Origin: Pseudoduganella rivuli
GTDB lineage: Bacteria; Pseudomonadota; Gammaproteobacteria; Burkholderiales; Burkholderiaceae_D
Assembly: GCF_009674485.1 (NCBI RefSeq)
Contig: NZ_WKJJ01000029.1
Location: forward strand, 1 to 64,000
Direction: 5' to 3'
Length of the DNA stretch: 64,000 nucleotides
This document shows positions 36,469 through 45,523 of this stretch, one piece after another. A model generated the notes under the pieces. The model was not told where the DNA came from and did not search any database. It saw only the letters and a list, made by a program, of their open reading frames with translations. The number at the start of each line of letters is the position of its first letter. The first letter of the stretch is position 1. The position numbers and the translations under genes were made by a program.

Positions 36469-37668
36469 ATGCCAGACCAGATCAAAGTACGCCGCCTGTT
36501 TTCCCTCACGGACGCTGAACTGCAGGGACTGTCGGCCGTGCTGTGCGATTGCGTGGAAGGGGGCGCATCGGTCAGTTTCATGCAACCGTTTTCGGCGGAC
36601 CAGTCGCAGGCGTTCTGGCGCAACGTGGGCGAATCCGTGGCGCGCGGCGAACGCGCATTGCTGGTGGCCGAAGGCGCGGCGGGGATTGTCGGCACCGTGC
36701 AAGTGGTGCTGGGCCAGCCGGACAACCAGCCGCACCGGGGCGATGTGTCGAAAATGCTGGTCTCGCGCAGTGCGCGTCGCCATGGCGTCGGCGCCTTGCT
36801 GATGGAGGCGGCGGAAACCACGGCGCGCGCCTGCGGCAAGACCCTGCTGGTGCTCGACACGGCCAGCGCGGACGCGGAACGCCTGTATGAACGGATGGGC
36901 TGGACGCGCCTGGGCGTGATCCCCGGCTATGCGCTGTTGCCGCAGGGCGGCCTGTGCGACACCACGTATTACTACCGCATCCTGCCGCCCACCGACGCGG
37001 TGCTGGACAACCCTGTGTGGCACGCGCTGATTTCCGCGCAGCGCGGCATGGCGCAATTGCACGGACTGGCGGCGCGCTTCCGGCCCGACATTTCCCCGCT
37101 GGCCGGCCTGCGGGAACCGACTGTCCAGGCGCTGGAGGATTTGCGGACGCTGGCGCGGCCGGGCGAGCAATTGTGGCTGCTGTCGGACGGGCCGTTGGAC
37201 TTGCCGCCCTGCTGGCGCGAAGTACGGGCGCGCTTCATTGACCAGATGGTCAGCACGGGCGGGCGGCCGCGCCGCGTATCCGGTTTCGTGGAACTGGGTG
37301 AGAACGACGTGGCCGACATGGCGGCGCTGGTGGAATTGACGAAGCCGGGACCGTTCGAGGCGCATACGCGCGACATGGGGGCTTACCTCGGCGTGCGCGA
37401 TCCGGACGGCCGGCTGGTGGCGATGTCCGGGCAGCGTATGAACCTGATGCATTACCGGGAAATCAGCGCGGTGTGCAGCCATCCCGATGCGCGGGGACGG
37501 GGTTTGACGGCGCCGCTGATGGAGGAATTGATGGGGCGGATCGTTGCGGAGGGCAAGACGCCATTCCTGCACGTGAAGACGGAGAATGACAGTGCGAAGG
37601 CGGTATACCGGAAGCTCGGGTTTACCGTGCGGCGGGCCATTTACTTTTCCATCATCGAGGCCGTCTAA
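36469..37668 (+). CDS. Fusion of two GNAT acetyltransferase domains
   Basis: This 399-aa protein carries two complete GNAT domains. Domain 1 (about 1-172) has the acetyl-CoA loop RSARRHGVGALL and the DTASADAERLYERMGW strand. Domain 2 (about 180-399) has HPDARGRGLTAPLMEEL and NDSAKAVYRKLGF. As far as I know each resembles proteins usually encoded separately. No stop codon or frameshift separates them. ATG at 36469 has GGGAG upstream. Domain 1 resembles acetyltransferases that detoxify amino-containing compounds; substrates are unknown. Confidence 0.85.
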   Translation: MPDQIKVRRLFSLTDAELQGLSAVLCDCVEGGASVSFMQPFSADQSQAFWRNVGESVARGERALLVAEGAAGIVGTVQVVLGQPDNQPHRGDVSKMLVSRSARRHGVGALLMEAAETTARACGKTLLVLDTASADAERLYERMGWTRLGVIPGYALLPQGGLCDTTYYYRILPPTDAVLDNPVWHALISAQRGMAQLHGLAARFRPDISPLAGLREPTVQALEDLRTLARPGEQLWLLSDGPLDLPPCWREVRARFIDQMVSTGGRPRRVSGFVELGENDVADMAALVELTKPGPFEAHTRDMGAYLGVRDPDGRLVAMSGQRMNLMHYREISAVCSHPDARGRGLTAPLMEELMGRIVAEGKTPFLHVKTENDSAKAVYRKLGFTVRRAIYFSIIEAV

Positions 37669-37689
37669 CGCGGTATCGTCGGCGCACGC

Positions 37690-37720
37690 ACGGCGGCTTT
37701 CGCTGCGCGAAAACCGCCGT
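37690..37720. terminator. Hairpin between convergent GNAT and M16 genes
   Basis: Arms ACGGCGG (37690-37696) and CCGCCGT (37714-37720) continue inward as TTTCGC / GCGAAA with one mismatch. This makes a 13-bp stem in the only gap between two convergent genes. No U-tract is present on either side, so it may work in both directions or block read-through with Rho. Confidence 0.5.
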
Positions 37721-37742
37721 ACGCATTCAGCGCCGCGGACCG

Positions 37743-40589
37743 TTAGTCGGCGAACACCTGGGATGCCGGCGTGATCTTCACCGCTTCCGGCCTGATGTTC
37801 AGCTTCAGGTTGCCGATCACCGCATCTTCGTCGAGCAAGTCCTTCGGCTTGTTGCCGTCATACTTGATGGGCGAGGGCGCATCCGTGACCAGCTTGTCCT
37901 TCAAGCCCGCGGCATCCTTGGCGATCATGACCACCGACAGGTTTTGCGCGGACAAATGACGGCGCATGGCCGCGTTGACGTCATCCACCGTGAGTTTGGC
38001 CAGCGCGTCGCGCATCATTTTCGTGAATTCCGGCGTGCCATACCACTGCGAATCCAGCGCATAACCCAGTTGCTGGTCCTGGGTCGACGTCATGACGAAC
38101 ACGTTCTTCATCAGGTAGCCGCGCGTGGTCTCGAACTGCTCCTCGGTCATGCCGTTGCGGATGGCCTTGTCCAGTTCCGACAGCGCGATGCGCAGCGCGA
38201 AGTGGGCGTTTTCCGGCGCCACGGGGCGGATCCAGATTTCAAACAGTTGCGCGCGGCGCGCGAGGTTCGGGTTCGGGAAGAACTGGAACATGCCGCGCGG
38301 GAAGGCCTCGATGTACGCATAGTCACCGTAATTCATGCCCCGCAGTTCGCGGATGCGCTGGTACAGCAGGGCGCTGGACGCGCGGTGCTCGCCCAGCCAC
38401 GTTTTCACCATCCACAGCGCGGCAAAGTCCGGATGCGAACGCGTCACGGCCAGCGGCAGACCCAGCGAAATGCCGGTGGAGCGGGAATTCTTTTCAATGA
38501 TTTCCACTTCCAGGCCGTTCGCCTTGCGGCCCTGCGGCGCCGTGATGGCGGGCAGGCCCGCGCCTTGCGGCAGTCTTGCCACCGCCTGTTTCAGCGCCGC
38601 CGTCATGTCGTCGGACACATCGCCGGAGATGCCGATCTTGACAGCGCCCTGCGTATATGCGCTGCGGTAGAACTGGCGCACGTCGTCCAGCGTGATCGAT
38701 TCCAGGCCTTTGACCGTGCCCAGCGCCGGGTGGCCATAGGGCGTGCCCGCGTACACATTGGTCTGCAGGCGCTCCTTGCCCAGCTCTTCCTCGTTATTGT
38801 CCTTCAAGTCCGTCTGCAGGGCGTTGCGCTGCGCGTCTTTCAGGCGCCGGAAGTCTTCTTCGCGGAAACCGGGCGACAACAGCATCGGCAGCGCGATGTC
38901 GTTGAACGCTTTCCAGTTATCCTTGTGGATGGTGCCCGTAAACGTCGTCATTTCCTTGTCGGTCTGCTCCGTGAAGCTGCCGGCCATCGGGAAAAACGCC
39001 TTGCTGATTTCATCGATCTTGCGGTCGGCGGAACCGGCCGACGCCACCATGGCGGCCGTCAGTGCAGCCAGGCCTTCCTTGCCGGCCGGGTCGTGGGCGG
39101 AACCGGCGGAGAACAGCAGCTTGTAGCGGATTTGCGGCAGCGCGGTCTTTTGCACCGTCACGGCCACGTTGGCGCTGGCGGCCTGCGGTTCCAGGCTGGC
39201 CAGTTTCGGCAGCGTTGCAATCGCTTCCGGCAGCGCCGCGTGCGACAGCGTGCTGACCACCATGCCGTCATCGGTCAGGTATTTGCGGGCGGCGGCTTGC
39301 AGGTCGGCCGGCGTCAGCGCGTCGATGACGCGGTAATAATTGTTGATGGTGCCGTAGGAACGGTTGAAGTGGACATACGACGCCAGCGTGCCGGCGATTT
39401 GCTCCGTGTTGTCCAGCGACCGCACGGCGCCATATTTCAGGGCGGATTTGGCTTCGGCCAGCGCCTTGTCGCTGACCGGTTCGGCGCGCAATTTCGCCAC
39501 GGTTTGCAGGATCTGGTCGCGCACGTAGACGGCGTCTTCGCCTTTTTTCACGCGGGCGCCAATGAAAGCCAAGGTCGGATCGACGCGGTTCGGCGTGTTG
39601 TCGAACAGCTGGTCGACCTTTTGCTCATCCTGCACCAGCCGCTTGTACAGCGGCGACGTGCGGCCAAACGACAGCGACAGCAGCAGCGACAGCGCGGCCT
39701 GTTCCTTGTTCTTGTCGGAGAATGCCGGCGCATGGAACGCCGCCATCACCATCGGCAAGGTCGGCGTGGCCCATGGCACGTGGCGGTAGATGGCGCCCTT
39801 GCCATCGCGTGCGGGTTCGGCCGGCACGTCGGCCTTGTACGTGCCGCGTTGCCACTTGCTCCAGTATTTTTCCACCATGGCGATGGCTTTTTGCGGGTCG
39901 ACGTCGCCTGCCACGATCACTGTGGTGCGCTCCGGGCGGTACCAGCGGTCGAAGAACACTTTCGAGTACGCGTACTGGTTCGGCATGTCTTCGATGTCTT
40001 TCAGGAAGCCCATCGTCGTGTGCTTGTACGTATGCTTGTCGTAAGCGGCTTCGCGCATCACTTCCAATAGCTTCTGGATCGGGTTTGCGCTGTTCTTGTT
40101 GTATTCGCCCAGCACGGCCCGCGATTCCGTCTTGAAAACATCTTCGCTGTATGACAGGTGCTGGAAACGGTCCGCTTCGACTTTCAGCACGGTCTCCAGG
40201 TCTTCCTTGGCGAACGTCGTGTAGTAATTGGTCAGGTCGTCGCTGGTGTACGCGTTCTGGCGCGCACCGGCGCGGGTGATGATGTCCTGGTATTTTTCCG
40301 GCGGATACGTGGGCGTACCCCGGAACATCATGTGTTCGAAGAAGTGGGCGAAGCCGGATTTGCCCGGTTCGACTTCATTGCGCGACCCCGTTTGCACTGG
40401 AATTTGCAGTGAGACGATGTTCGGGAAGCCGGTCGGCACCACGATGATTTTCAAACCATTGGCCAGCGTTTTTTCCGTGGCCTTGAATGGCAGCAGATCT
40501 GCCGCGGGCGCCGCGCAGGCGATGGGTGCCGCCATGGCCAGCATGATGGCCGGCGCGAAGGGTGCGAGGGACTGGATAAGTCGGGACAC
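37743..40589 (-). CDS. M16 (insulinase/pitrilysin-family) zinc peptidase
   Basis: This 948-aa exported metallopeptidase has a signal peptide (FAPAIMLAMAAPIACAAPA). The inverted zinc motif HFFEH is near residues 82-86, with the distal Glu in ESRAVLGEYNK. A second M16 half from about residue 480 lacks the HxxEH motif, as usual. It degrades peptides in the periplasm or at the surface. Translation starts at GTG with GGAG six bases before it. It stands alone with its own promoter. Confidence 0.92.
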   Translation of the reverse strand: MSRLIQSLAPFAPAIMLAMAAPIACAAPAADLLPFKATEKTLANGLKIIVVPTGFPNIVSLQIPVQTGSRNEVEPGKSGFAHFFEHMMFRGTPTYPPEKYQDIITRAGARQNAYTSDDLTNYYTTFAKEDLETVLKVEADRFQHLSYSEDVFKTESRAVLGEYNKNSANPIQKLLEVMREAAYDKHTYKHTTMGFLKDIEDMPNQYAYSKVFFDRWYRPERTTVIVAGDVDPQKAIAMVEKYWSKWQRGTYKADVPAEPARDGKGAIYRHVPWATPTLPMVMAAFHAPAFSDKNKEQAALSLLLSLSFGRTSPLYKRLVQDEQKVDQLFDNTPNRVDPTLAFIGARVKKGEDAVYVRDQILQTVAKLRAEPVSDKALAEAKSALKYGAVRSLDNTEQIAGTLASYVHFNRSYGTINNYYRVIDALTPADLQAAARKYLTDDGMVVSTLSHAALPEAIATLPKLASLEPQAASANVAVTVQKTALPQIRYKLLFSAGSAHDPAGKEGLAALTAAMVASAGSADRKIDEISKAFFPMAGSFTEQTDKEMTTFTGTIHKDNWKAFNDIALPMLLSPGFREEDFRRLKDAQRNALQTDLKDNNEEELGKERLQTNVYAGTPYGHPALGTVKGLESITLDDVRQFYRSAYTQGAVKIGISGDVSDDMTAALKQAVARLPQGAGLPAITAPQGRKANGLEVEIIEKNSRSTGISLGLPLAVTRSHPDFAALWMVKTWLGEHRASSALLYQRIRELRGMNYGDYAYIEAFPRGMFQFFPNPNLARRAQLFEIWIRPVAPENAHFALRIALSELDKAIRNGMTEEQFETTRGYLMKNVFVMTSTQDQQLGYALDSQWYGTPEFTKMMRDALAKLTVDDVNAAMRRHLSAQNLSVVMIAKDAAGLKDKLVTDAPSPIKYDGNKPKDLLDEDAVIGNLKLNIRPEAVKITPASQVFAD

Positions 40590-40597
40590 TTGTGCTC

Positions 40598-40626
40598 CTT
40601 ATAATTGTTGGATCGGGCGGCCGCAA
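40598..40626 (-). promoter_or_regulatory. Promoter of the M16 peptidase gene
   Basis: On the minus strand TTGCGG (40626-40621) and TATAAG (40603-40598) are separated by exactly 17 bp. The -10 matches consensus in five of six positions. The leader would be very short, with GGAG directly before the GTG start. Confidence 0.55.
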
Positions 40627-40714
40627 GGTTACCACTGTTAACAAACTCCGCCTATCGTGTCCGCAATACCCCGTGCTACCATCGCGCTGTCGACCACCCC
40701 ACTGTGATCATGCA

Positions 40715-42424
40715 ATGAGCTTAGCATCCGGCGTTAACGCCATTGATTCCCTTGTATACGGCAGCTGGACCGGCCAGGCGGGTGCGCCGGCCACCGTGAC
40801 TTACCAGTTCCTGACGTCCGTGCCGAATGGTGCATCGTCGGAAGACCGCGCCGGTTTCAAGCCGATGACAGACGTGCAAAAGCAGGCGACACTCAGCGCG
40901 CTCGCGCTGTGGGCGGCGGTGGCCAACATCACCTTTGTCGAAGTGTCATCCGATGCCAATATCCGTCTTGGCACCAATAACCAGGGCGACACCAGCAGCG
41001 GCTATTCGTATCTGCCGGAGCCCGGCGTGACGCAGGTCGAGCTCTACCTCAACAACACCGGTTCGTACAATTCGAACTACACACCCGGCACCTTCGGTCC
41101 GTCCGTGCTGTTGCACGAGATCGGCCACACGCTGGGCCTGAAGCACCCGGGCGACTACAACTCGACAGGCGAAGCCGTCGACGGCCCGTTCCTGCCGACG
41201 GCCACCGACAACCTCGATTACACGCAGATGTCTTACCGGCAGTCGATGACGAACCGTGGCAATTATCCGGTGACACCCATGCTGTACGACATCCAGGCGA
41301 TCCAGTATCTATATGGCGCCAACATGTCGTATCACGCGGGCGATGATGTGTACAAATTCACCAATGGGCAGATGTCGTCGTGCATCTGGGACGCGGGCGG
41401 CTACAACACGTTCGATTTCTCCGACTGCACGGGCCTGACCACGATCGACCTGCATGCGGGCGCGTTCAGCAGCACTCGCCTGGCGATCGGCAATGTGTCC
41501 ATCGCGTACAACGTCACCATCAAGGGGGTCATCACGGGCGCGGGCGGCTCCACGGTGCGCCTCAACGATGCGGGCGATACCGTCTTCGGCGGCGCTGGCG
41601 CGGACCTGGTCTACGTGGGCGCGGGCGACGATGCCGTCAATGGCGGCGACGGATTCGATACCGCGTCGTTTACCGGCGCCTATGCCAGCTACAAGATCGT
41701 GCGTTCCGGCGATTCGGTGGTGGTGACGGGGCAGGGCAAGGATACGCTGTCGGGCGTGGAAACGCTGCAGTTTGCCGACCGGACCGTGAACGTGGCCGAC
41801 ATCGTGCAGGTGGTCGCCGGTGGCACCGGCGGCAACGACCGCTTCGTCGCGCAGGCGGGCAGTGAATCCTTCGATGGCGGCGCCGGTGTCGATACGGTGG
41901 TGTATGGCGGCGCCAGGAGCGCTTATACGGTCAGCACGGTCAGCTCCGGCGCCACCTTGCAGGTAGTCGACAGCGGCGGCACCGATACCCTGACGTCGAT
42001 CGAGCGCGTGCAATTTGCCGATGGCGCGCTGGCGTTCGACACTTCCGGCCTGGCCGGAGAGGCCTATAAACTTTACCGCGCCGCGTTCAACCGCACGCCG
42101 GACGACGGCGGACTCGGTTACTGGATCAGCCAGATGGACAAGGGCGTGGCGCTGCGCGACGTGGCGCGCAGCTTTATCGCCAGCAATGAATTCAAGGGCC
42201 TGTACGGGGCCGCGCCCACGGACGCCGCCTTTGTCGACTTGCTGTACCAAAATATCCTGCACAGGGCGCCCGATGCGGCCGGTGCGGCATACTGGGTGGG
42301 GGTACTGGGCCAGGGCCAGCCGCGTGAAGATACACTGGCTTTCTTCTCGGAAGGCAAGGAAAACACGGACGCCGTGGCGACCTTGATCGCCAACGGCATC
42401 AGTTATACGCCCTGGCTGGCGTAA
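40715..42424 (+). CDS. Serralysin-like M10 metalloprotease with RTX and DUF4214
   Basis: This 569-aa protein lacks a Sec signal peptide, consistent with type I secretion. The zinc motif HEIGHTLGLKHPG is at about residues 134-146 and a Met-turn-like QMSY lies further on. RTX-type glycine/aspartate repeats (GAGADLVYVGAGDDAVNGGDGFD) lie at about 292-318. A C-terminal DUF4214 region (about 445-560; AAFNRTPDDGGLGYW, NILHRAPDAAGAAYW) follows. It probably degrades extracellular protein. No type I transporter genes are adjacent. The start has no good Shine-Dalgarno; earlier in-frame codons look non-coding. Confidence 0.87.
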   Translation: MSLASGVNAIDSLVYGSWTGQAGAPATVTYQFLTSVPNGASSEDRAGFKPMTDVQKQATLSALALWAAVANITFVEVSSDANIRLGTNNQGDTSSGYSYLPEPGVTQVELYLNNTGSYNSNYTPGTFGPSVLLHEIGHTLGLKHPGDYNSTGEAVDGPFLPTATDNLDYTQMSYRQSMTNRGNYPVTPMLYDIQAIQYLYGANMSYHAGDDVYKFTNGQMSSCIWDAGGYNTFDFSDCTGLTTIDLHAGAFSSTRLAIGNVSIAYNVTIKGVITGAGGSTVRLNDAGDTVFGGAGADLVYVGAGDDAVNGGDGFDTASFTGAYASYKIVRSGDSVVVTGQGKDTLSGVETLQFADRTVNVADIVQVVAGGTGGNDRFVAQAGSESFDGGAGVDTVVYGGARSAYTVSTVSSGATLQVVDSGGTDTLTSIERVQFADGALAFDTSGLAGEAYKLYRAAFNRTPDDGGLGYWISQMDKGVALRDVARSFIASNEFKGLYGAAPTDAAFVDLLYQNILHRAPDAAGAAYWVGVLGQGQPREDTLAFFSEGKENTDAVATLIANGISYTPWLA

Positions 42425-43447
42425 TCACGACTGGGCGAGCTTTTTCTCGGCCCACTCCCAAGCTTCCGTCAGGCTGATTCGGTTGCGCCCCATGTGCTTG
42501 GCGCGGTACAGGGCCGCGTCCGCCGTGGCGATCAACTGGCTGATTTCATTGTGCGGCGCCGGCAGCGCGGTGGCGGCGCCGATGCTGACCGTCACGTGCG
42601 AGTCCATGTTCGGCAGTTGCAATTGCTCGACGCGGCACCGTATCCGTTCCGCCACGATGGCGGCGCCCTTCAGCGCCTGGTTCGGCAGGATCACGGCAAA
42701 CTCTTCGCCGCCATAGCGCGCCACCAGGTCGTTGGCGCGCATTTCACTGGCCACGGCGGAGGCAATCCGCTGCAAACACTCGTCGCCGCCCAGGTGGCCA
42801 TAGGCGTCGTTGTACTGCTTGAAATTATCGACATCGACCATCAACAGCGACAGCGATTGCTGCTGGCGCAGCGCCCGCTGCCATTCCGCCTGCAGTGTAT
42901 GGTCGAAGCAGCGGCGGTTGGCCAGGCCCGTCAAGCCATCGCGCGTGGCCAGTTGTTCCAGCGCCAGCTGGGCCTGTTTTTCATCGGTCATGTCGCGCAG
43001 CGTCTCCACCACGGCCACCAGGGTGCCGTCGCCGGCCCGGATCGGACTGGCGTCGGCCGCCAGGTAGCGGCGCAAGCCGAGGCGCGGCATGTCGCACCAG
43101 TTTTGCGCCGTTAATCCCGCGCCGTCGGCGCTGCGGCGCACGTGCTGGTCATAGAGTTGTGGCACGTCGAACTGGCGGTCTTGCAACACCAGGTCGGCCA
43201 GCGTGGGGCGGGGCATGGAATAAAAACAGCGCCAATGCTGGTCGGTACCCAGCACGCTGGCGGCCGGCACACCGGTCAGGCGTTCGCATGCGCGGTTCCA
43301 GATCAGTACGCGCCCCTGGCTATTGATGGCAAAGGTGGGAATGGCCAGCAATTCCATCAGTTGCAGCGCCAGTTCATGGTCCGCATGATCTTTCTTATCG
43401 GCCTCACCGGCGGTCGGCAGGTGCATCACATTCTGTTCCTGTGGCAT
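42425..43447 (-). CDS. PAS-GGDEF diguanylate cyclase
   Basis: This 340-aa cytoplasmic enzyme should make cyclic-di-GMP. A PAS sensor domain (about 25-150; FAINSQGRVLIWNRACERLTG) is linked by a short coiled coil (EKQAQLALEQLATRDGLTGLANRR) to a GGDEF domain. The active site is RYGGEEFAVIL. The inhibitory RxxD site (RAND) lies five residues before it, so product feedback is likely. Its stop codon directly abuts that of the convergent protease gene. Confidence 0.92.
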   Translation of the reverse strand: MPQEQNVMHLPTAGEADKKDHADHELALQLMELLAIPTFAINSQGRVLIWNRACERLTGVPAASVLGTDQHWRCFYSMPRPTLADLVLQDRQFDVPQLYDQHVRRSADGAGLTAQNWCDMPRLGLRRYLAADASPIRAGDGTLVAVVETLRDMTDEKQAQLALEQLATRDGLTGLANRRCFDHTLQAEWQRALRQQQSLSLLMVDVDNFKQYNDAYGHLGGDECLQRIASAVASEMRANDLVARYGGEEFAVILPNQALKGAAIVAERIRCRVEQLQLPNMDSHVTVSIGAATALPAPHNEISQLIATADAALYRAKHMGRNRISLTEAWEWAEKKLAQS

Positions 43448-43503
43448 GGGCTGTCCTTTTTATTTGATGGCTGTGAGCACTGGAAACATTTTGCTTTTGG
43501 GAA

Positions 43504-44253
43504 TCACTGGCAGGCTTGATGCTGAGCAAAACCTCGTGCATTGGGCACCGCCACGGTCAACGCCGTGCCGTGGCCGGGAGTGCTGGCCAGCGCCAGCCAG
43601 CCGCCGGCATCGGCCACGCGCCGCTCCATGCCCATCAGGCCCAAGCCCCGCCGCACGGGGCCGTCCGGCATGCCGACGCCATTGTCGTGCACGGTCAGGC
43701 TGAGCTGGTTTTCATCGCGTGCCAGCGCAATGCGCACTTCGGATGCCTGTGCGTGGCGCGCGATATTCGACAGCGATTCCTGCAACACGCGCAGCACGGT
43801 GGCTTCCGCGGGGCCGGCGCCGTCGCTGTGGTAGCACGTGTCTTCGAGGTTGAATTCGATGCCGTTGGCGCGGGCGAATTCATGCAGTTGCCGCTCCACG
43901 GCGCAGCGCAAGCCCTGTTCCAGCGCGACCGGGTGCAAGCCGTTGATAATGGCGCGCAGCGAGCGGCTGGTGACGTCGATATGGGCGGACATGCGTTCCA
44001 GGTGCGCGGCCTGGTCCGCGCGGACGGGCTGGCGGCGCAATGTGGCGAGGTCGAGTTTCAAGGTCAGCAAATTCTGGCCCAGGTCGTCGTGGATGTCGGC
44101 GGCAATGCGGCGCCGCTCATCCTGCCGCGCCCGCTCGCATTGCGCACGCAGCGACCGTACCGCCATCGCCAGCAGGTAGCAGCGCCATAACAGCAGCACC
44201 GTGGTTAACAAAAGAGTGGAACCGGACAGCAACTGCACGTGGCTGGCCTGCAT
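43504..44253 (-). CDS. NarL-type sensor histidine kinase, orphan
   Basis: This 249-aa kinase has one N-terminal membrane helix (LLSGSTLLLTTVLLLWRCYLLAM) and almost no periplasmic part. The HisKA_3 box DERRRIAADIHDDLGQNLL carries the phosphoacceptor His. The ATPase domain has QESLSNIARHA, DNGVGMP and GLGLMGMERRV. No response regulator gene is next to it. The ATG at 44253 fits AAGGAG at 8-nt spacing. The ATG two codons earlier sits directly on that sequence. Confidence 0.88.
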   Translation of the reverse strand: MQASHVQLLSGSTLLLTTVLLLWRCYLLAMAVRSLRAQCERARQDERRRIAADIHDDLGQNLLTLKLDLATLRRQPVRADQAAHLERMSAHIDVTSRSLRAIINGLHPVALEQGLRCAVERQLHEFARANGIEFNLEDTCYHSDGAGPAEATVLRVLQESLSNIARHAQASEVRIALARDENQLSLTVHDNGVGMPDGPVRRGLGLMGMERRVADAGGWLALASTPGHGTALTVAVPNARGFAQHQACQ

Positions 44254-44427
44254 GGGCATCTCCTTGGCGAACTGGACAGTTAGGAACTTATTACTGTTGC
44301 CAATAGGAAGTTTTGCCAATTATCAATTTATCTATACGCGATGGCGAATAAGCGGCAGTGGGCGGGGCCTTTATACAACAACCGATCCGAGTGTAAAATA
44401 GAGGGTTACCTGACGAGTGAGCCATTC

Positions 44428-45063
44428 GTGACATACAGCATCAAAGAGATTTTCTACACCTTGCAGGGCGAGGGCGCCCACGCGGGGCGTCCCGCCGTGT
44501 TTTGCCGTTTTTCCGGCTGCAACCTGTGGACCGGGCGCGAAAGCGACCGCGCCAGCGCCGTGTGCCAGTTTTGCGACACGGATTTCGTCGGCACCGACGG
44601 CGAGCGGGGCGGCAAGTTCACGACACCGGAAGCGCTGGCGGCGGAAATCGACAGCCTGTGGCCGGCATCGTATGCCGCCAGCAAGTATGTCGTGTTCACC
44701 GGCGGCGAACCGCTGCTGCAGCTGGACGAGCCGCTGATCGCCGCCATGCACGCGCACGGCTTTGAAATCGCCATTGAAACCAATGGCACGTTGCCGGTGC
44801 CGCTGGGCGTGGACTGGGTATGTGTGAGCCCGAAAATGGGCTCCACCCTGGTGGTGCACAAGGGGAATGAAATCAAGGTCGTGATTCCGCAAAAAGACCA
44901 GGACCTGGCCGCCTATGAAGGGCTGGATTTCGACAATTTCTTCGTGCAGCCCATGGATGGCCCGCTGGCCGCGTTCAATACCACGCTGGCGATCGAAACC
45001 TGCAAGCGCAATCCGAAATGGAAACTGAGCCTGCAAACCCACAAACTGCTGCAAATACCTTAA
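44428..45063 (+). CDS. queE: 7-carboxy-7-deazaguanine synthase
   Basis: This 211-aa radical-SAM enzyme makes the deazaguanine ring of queuosine. The iron-sulfur cysteines are in FSGCNLWTGRES and VCQFCDTDF. The long spacing between the first two cysteines (CX14CX2C) is the proteobacterial QueE variant. TGGEPLLQLD is the SAM-binding GGE motif. GTG at 44428 begins with the family's usual MTYSIKEIFYTLQGEG; upstream in-frame codons are not conserved. It is followed by queD after 13 bp. Confidence 0.93.
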   Translation: MTYSIKEIFYTLQGEGAHAGRPAVFCRFSGCNLWTGRESDRASAVCQFCDTDFVGTDGERGGKFTTPEALAAEIDSLWPASYAASKYVVFTGGEPLLQLDEPLIAAMHAHGFEIAIETNGTLPVPLGVDWVCVSPKMGSTLVVHKGNEIKVVIPQKDQDLAAYEGLDFDNFFVQPMDGPLAAFNTTLAIETCKRNPKWKLSLQTHKLLQIP

Positions 45064-45076
45064 TTAATTTAAATCA

Positions 45077-45523
45077 ATGCTGACCATCACCCGCAAGCTG
45101 GAATTCGACGCCGGCCACCGTATCCCTGACCATAAAAGCCAGTGCCGCAACCTGCACGGCCACCGCTACACGCTGGAAATCACGCTGGTCGGCAATGTCA
45201 TCGATGCCGAAGGCAATTCCGACAATGGCATGATCATGGACTTTTCCGACGTCAAGGCGCTGGCGAAAGAACACCTGGTCGACGTCTGGGACCACTCGTT
45301 CCTCGTCTATGAAAAAGACGCGGCGGTCAAGGATTTCCTGGCGTCGCTGCCGAACCACAAGACCGTCGTCATCGACCGCATCCCCACCGTGGAAAACCTC
45401 GCGAAGGTGGCGTTCGACATCCTGAAGGCCGCGTACAAGGACCGCTATGGCACGGGCCTGCACCTGCACAAGCTGGTGTTGCACGAAACCCCGAACTGCT
45501 GGGCCGAGATCACCGATGACTGA
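45077..45523 (+). CDS. queD: 6-carboxytetrahydropterin synthase
   Basis: This 148-aa zinc enzyme catalyses the step before QueE in queuosine synthesis. Zinc ligands are in FDAGHRIPDH and NLHGHRY. The catalytic Cys precedes them in SQCRNLHGH, and WDHSFLVYEKD and LHETPNCWAE complete the family pattern. It overlaps tadA by 8 bp. Confidence 0.95.
   Translation: MLTITRKLEFDAGHRIPDHKSQCRNLHGHRYTLEITLVGNVIDAEGNSDNGMIMDFSDVKALAKEHLVDVWDHSFLVYEKDAAVKDFLASLPNHKTVVIDRIPTVENLAKVAFDILKAAYKDRYGTGLHLHKLVLHETPNCWAEITDD

Noticed and set aside
37944..40070. Plus-strand open frame of 708 codons opposite the M16 peptidase
   Set aside because: The peptidase strand carries the HFFEH motif, signal peptide and a good promoter. 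The antisense frame has only repetitive low-complexity sequence.
44341..44427. N-terminal extension of QueE from an ATG at 44341
   Set aside because: The extra 29 residues are not like QueE, whose conserved start matches the GTG at 44428.
44341..44430. preQ1 riboswitch before queE
   Set aside because: No H-type pseudoknot pattern with the conserved A-rich tail and CUA-type core was found in the leader.
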